Source of the DNA: an uncultured Clostridia bacterium
Lineage (GTDB): Bacteria > Bacillota > Clostridia > TANB77 > CAG-508
Direction: 5' to 3'
Length of the DNA: 7,332 nucleotides
NCBI GenBank assembly: GCA_944390615.1
Contig: CALXRJ010000164.1
Location: 1 to 7,332 of the forward strand
Of the stretch, positions 5,888 to 7,332 are shown piece after piece. Each line of letters starts with the position of its first letter. The first letter of the stretch is position 1. Made by a program: the position numbers and the translations under genes. The notes beneath the pieces are model-generated. The model made no database searches, was not told the origin of the DNA, and worked only from the letters and a program-made list of their open reading frames with translations.

Positions 5888-7332
5888 ATGCAAAATTGTT
5901 TGGGAATATATATAGAAAACAATTTAATTAAATATGCTAAGGTTTCTAAAGAAAAAGATGAGTTTAAAGTAGAAGCATTTGGAATAAAGTTTTTTGATGA
6001 CTTAAATGATGCTATCAAAAAAGTAATAGAAGAAACATATAGTTTTAATACACCAATTAGTATCAACCTTGCCAATGAAAAATATTTGTATTATGATATT
6101 TTTTCATTACTTTCTAAAAATGATATTCAAAAAACAGTTCAAACAGAATTTGAAACATATTGTGATGAAAACAGATATAATCAAAATGCATTTGAAACAA
6201 GATTTGCTTTAGTACCTAATATAGAAAACAAAGACAAACTAAAAGTAATACAAGTAATTGTAAATAAACTAGAACTTAACAGACAAAAACAGTATTTAGA
6301 AAGACACCGCTTGGCGGGAATTATGCCAATTGGAACAGCAATAGCAAGTTTAGCCAAGCTTGAAAAGAAAGAAAATGCTATAATTGTCAATATGGAAGAA
6401 AAAACGACAATTACGACAATTTACGACAAACAAATTTACAATGTAGAAACAATAGATTTTGGAAGTCAAGAAGTACTAGAAAAAATAAACAAATCAGAAA
6501 ATTCTATCAAAAAAGCGTATGATATATGTAAAGAAACAACCATATACACCTCAGATGTTATTGAAGAAACAAAAGAGCAACCTTATTTAGAATGTATAGT
6601 ACCAACCTTATACCAAATAAGCCAAAAAGTACAAGAAATTATAAACAATTCACCAACTAAAATTTTAACAGTATATTTAACAGGAACTTTATCAGCTGTC
6701 AACAATGTAGACTTATACTTTCAAGAGTTCATGCCATCTGTTGATTGTAAAATATTAAAACCTAGTATTCTAGAAGAAAAAGTAACACAAATTAATATAA
6801 AAGATTATGTAGAAGTAAACAGTGCAATTGCACTTGCTATGCAAGCATTAGGAGAGGGAATTCAAGCATTAAACTTCAAAAAGCAAACCTTTGCAGAGCA
6901 AATGCAAGGTGTTATAAAATTAGACACACCTTTTGGAAAAAAACAAGAAAAACCAGGCAAAAATGGTAAACCTAAAAAACAAGTAAGCTTTTCTTTAAAA
7001 GGAAAACTTGATAAAACAGAAGTCATGTTGATTCGATGTCTTATTGCCATTATTTTAATTAATGTGATATTTATCATATTTTCCAAAGTATTATATAACC
7101 AAATGGAAAATAAACAAGGAGAGGTAGAAGGGCTAATCACAGCAGAAAAAGAAGAAATTGGTAAAATAAATGCTGACATCAATTCTTTAAATTTAAAAAA
7201 CACAAAATATGTATCCTTAACAGAAGAATTAAAAGAAATCAATGACAAGATTAGTAATATAGCGAAAAAGAAAAATTCAATACCAAATTTACTAAATCAA
7301 ATCATGTTTATCATACCAGAAAGTGTACAACT
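5888..7332 (+). CDS. pilMN: PilM-PilN fusion-type type IV pilus assembly protein, 3' end outside the window
   Basis: The frame is open for 481 codons and runs off the right edge. Residues 1 to about 330 resemble PilM, the FtsA/actin-fold inner-membrane platform protein of type IV pili: a GIYIENNLIKYAKV N-terminus, a central AIIVNMEEKTTITTIYDKQI strand pair (164-183), VYLTGTLSAVNN (262-273) and a C-terminal NSAIALAMQALGEG helix. A Lys-rich linker follows (about 330-378), then one transmembrane helix (380-398) and a long polar coiled coil (about 403-460), the layout of PilN. PilM normally binds the PilN N-terminus, and fused PilM-PilN proteins are known in clostridia such as Clostridioides difficile. 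The three nucleotide-binding motifs look degenerate: GIDIG is GIYIE, the phosphate-2 DxG is NME, and TGG is TGT. ATP binding may be lost. PilO and other pilus genes are expected downstream. An unrelated actin-fold membrane protein is less likely. Confidence 0.75.
   Translation, partial: MQNCLGIYIENNLIKYAKVSKEKDEFKVEAFGIKFFDDLNDAIKKVIEETYSFNTPISINLANEKYLYYDIFSLLSKNDIQKTVQTEFETYCDENRYNQNAFETRFALVPNIENKDKLKVIQVIVNKLELNRQKQYLERHRLAGIMPIGTAIASLAKLEKKENAIIVNMEEKTTITTIYDKQIYNVETIDFGSQEVLEKINKSENSIKKAYDICKETTIYTSDVIEETKEQPYLECIVPTLYQISQKVQEIINNSPTKILTVYLTGTLSAVNNVDLYFQEFMPSVDCKILKPSILEEKVTQINIKDYVEVNSAIALAMQALGEGIQALNFKKQTFAEQMQGVIKLDTPFGKKQEKPGKNGKPKKQVSFSLKGKLDKTEVMLIRCLIAIILINVIFIIFSKVLYNQMENKQGEVEGLITAEKEEIGKINADINSLNLKNTKYVSLTEELKEINDKISNIAKKKNSIPNLLNQIMFIIPESVQ

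Noticed and set aside
6402..6430. Short direct repeats of ACGACAATT
   Set aside because: Three partial copies inside the pilM-like coding region encode a Thr/Ile-rich beta strand. They look like chance codon repetition, not a regulatory or mobile element.
6862..7248. Minus-strand open frame over the pilM-pilN gene
   Set aside because: It is antisense to a plus-strand frame that has a ribosome binding site, recognisable domains and continuous coding over 1.4 kb.

Overview
The window looks like a chromosomal segment of a low-GC, endospore-forming member of the Firmicutes, most likely of class Clostridia. The DNA is strongly AT-rich, Shine-Dalgarno sites are strong AGGAGG types, and gene order follows the Firmicutes division cluster (DUF881 protein, sbp, ftsA, ftsZ). 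A spore-specific spoVA operon of the short clostridial kind (spoVAC-spoVAD-spoVAEb) is present. No genus can be named from the sequence alone.

Left part (1-3574, plus strand): the 3' part of a DUF881 coiled-coil membrane protein, the small basic membrane protein Sbp, then ftsA and ftsZ. A 213-base gap before ftsA carries a good sigma-A-type promoter. Just upstream of it are four tandem 11-bp repeats whose reverse complement is TGTWAT-N5, matching the published WalR (YycF) box TGTWAH-N5-TGTWAH. FtsA starts at TTG behind a strong ribosome binding site. FtsA is the actin-like membrane anchor for the tubulin-like FtsZ, so these two genes build the Z ring.

Middle part (3593-5578, minus strand): spoVAC, spoVAD and spoVAEb, converging on ftsZ. 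A shared bidirectional terminator lies between them, and the spoVAEb stop codon falls inside its hairpin. The products are two related membrane proteins and a thiolase-fold dipicolinic-acid-binding protein of the spore inner membrane. A candidate sigma-G promoter lies upstream of spoVAC.

Right part (5579-7332): a 309-base divergent intergenic region, then a plus-strand gene running off the window end. It encodes a fusion of a PilM-like actin-fold domain, a transmembrane helix and a PilN-like coiled coil, so it probably belongs to a type IV pilus cluster. Its region also holds three tandem 11-bp ATTACA repeats upstream of a probable promoter. The repeats have the same motif, period and orientation as the array before ftsA.

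The most interesting points are the matching phased arrays before the division operon and the pilus gene, which suggest one OmpR-family response regulator (WalR is the best match) controls both, and the apparent loss of nucleotide-binding residues in the PilM-like domain. No wholly new system is evident; the rest is recognisable core biology.
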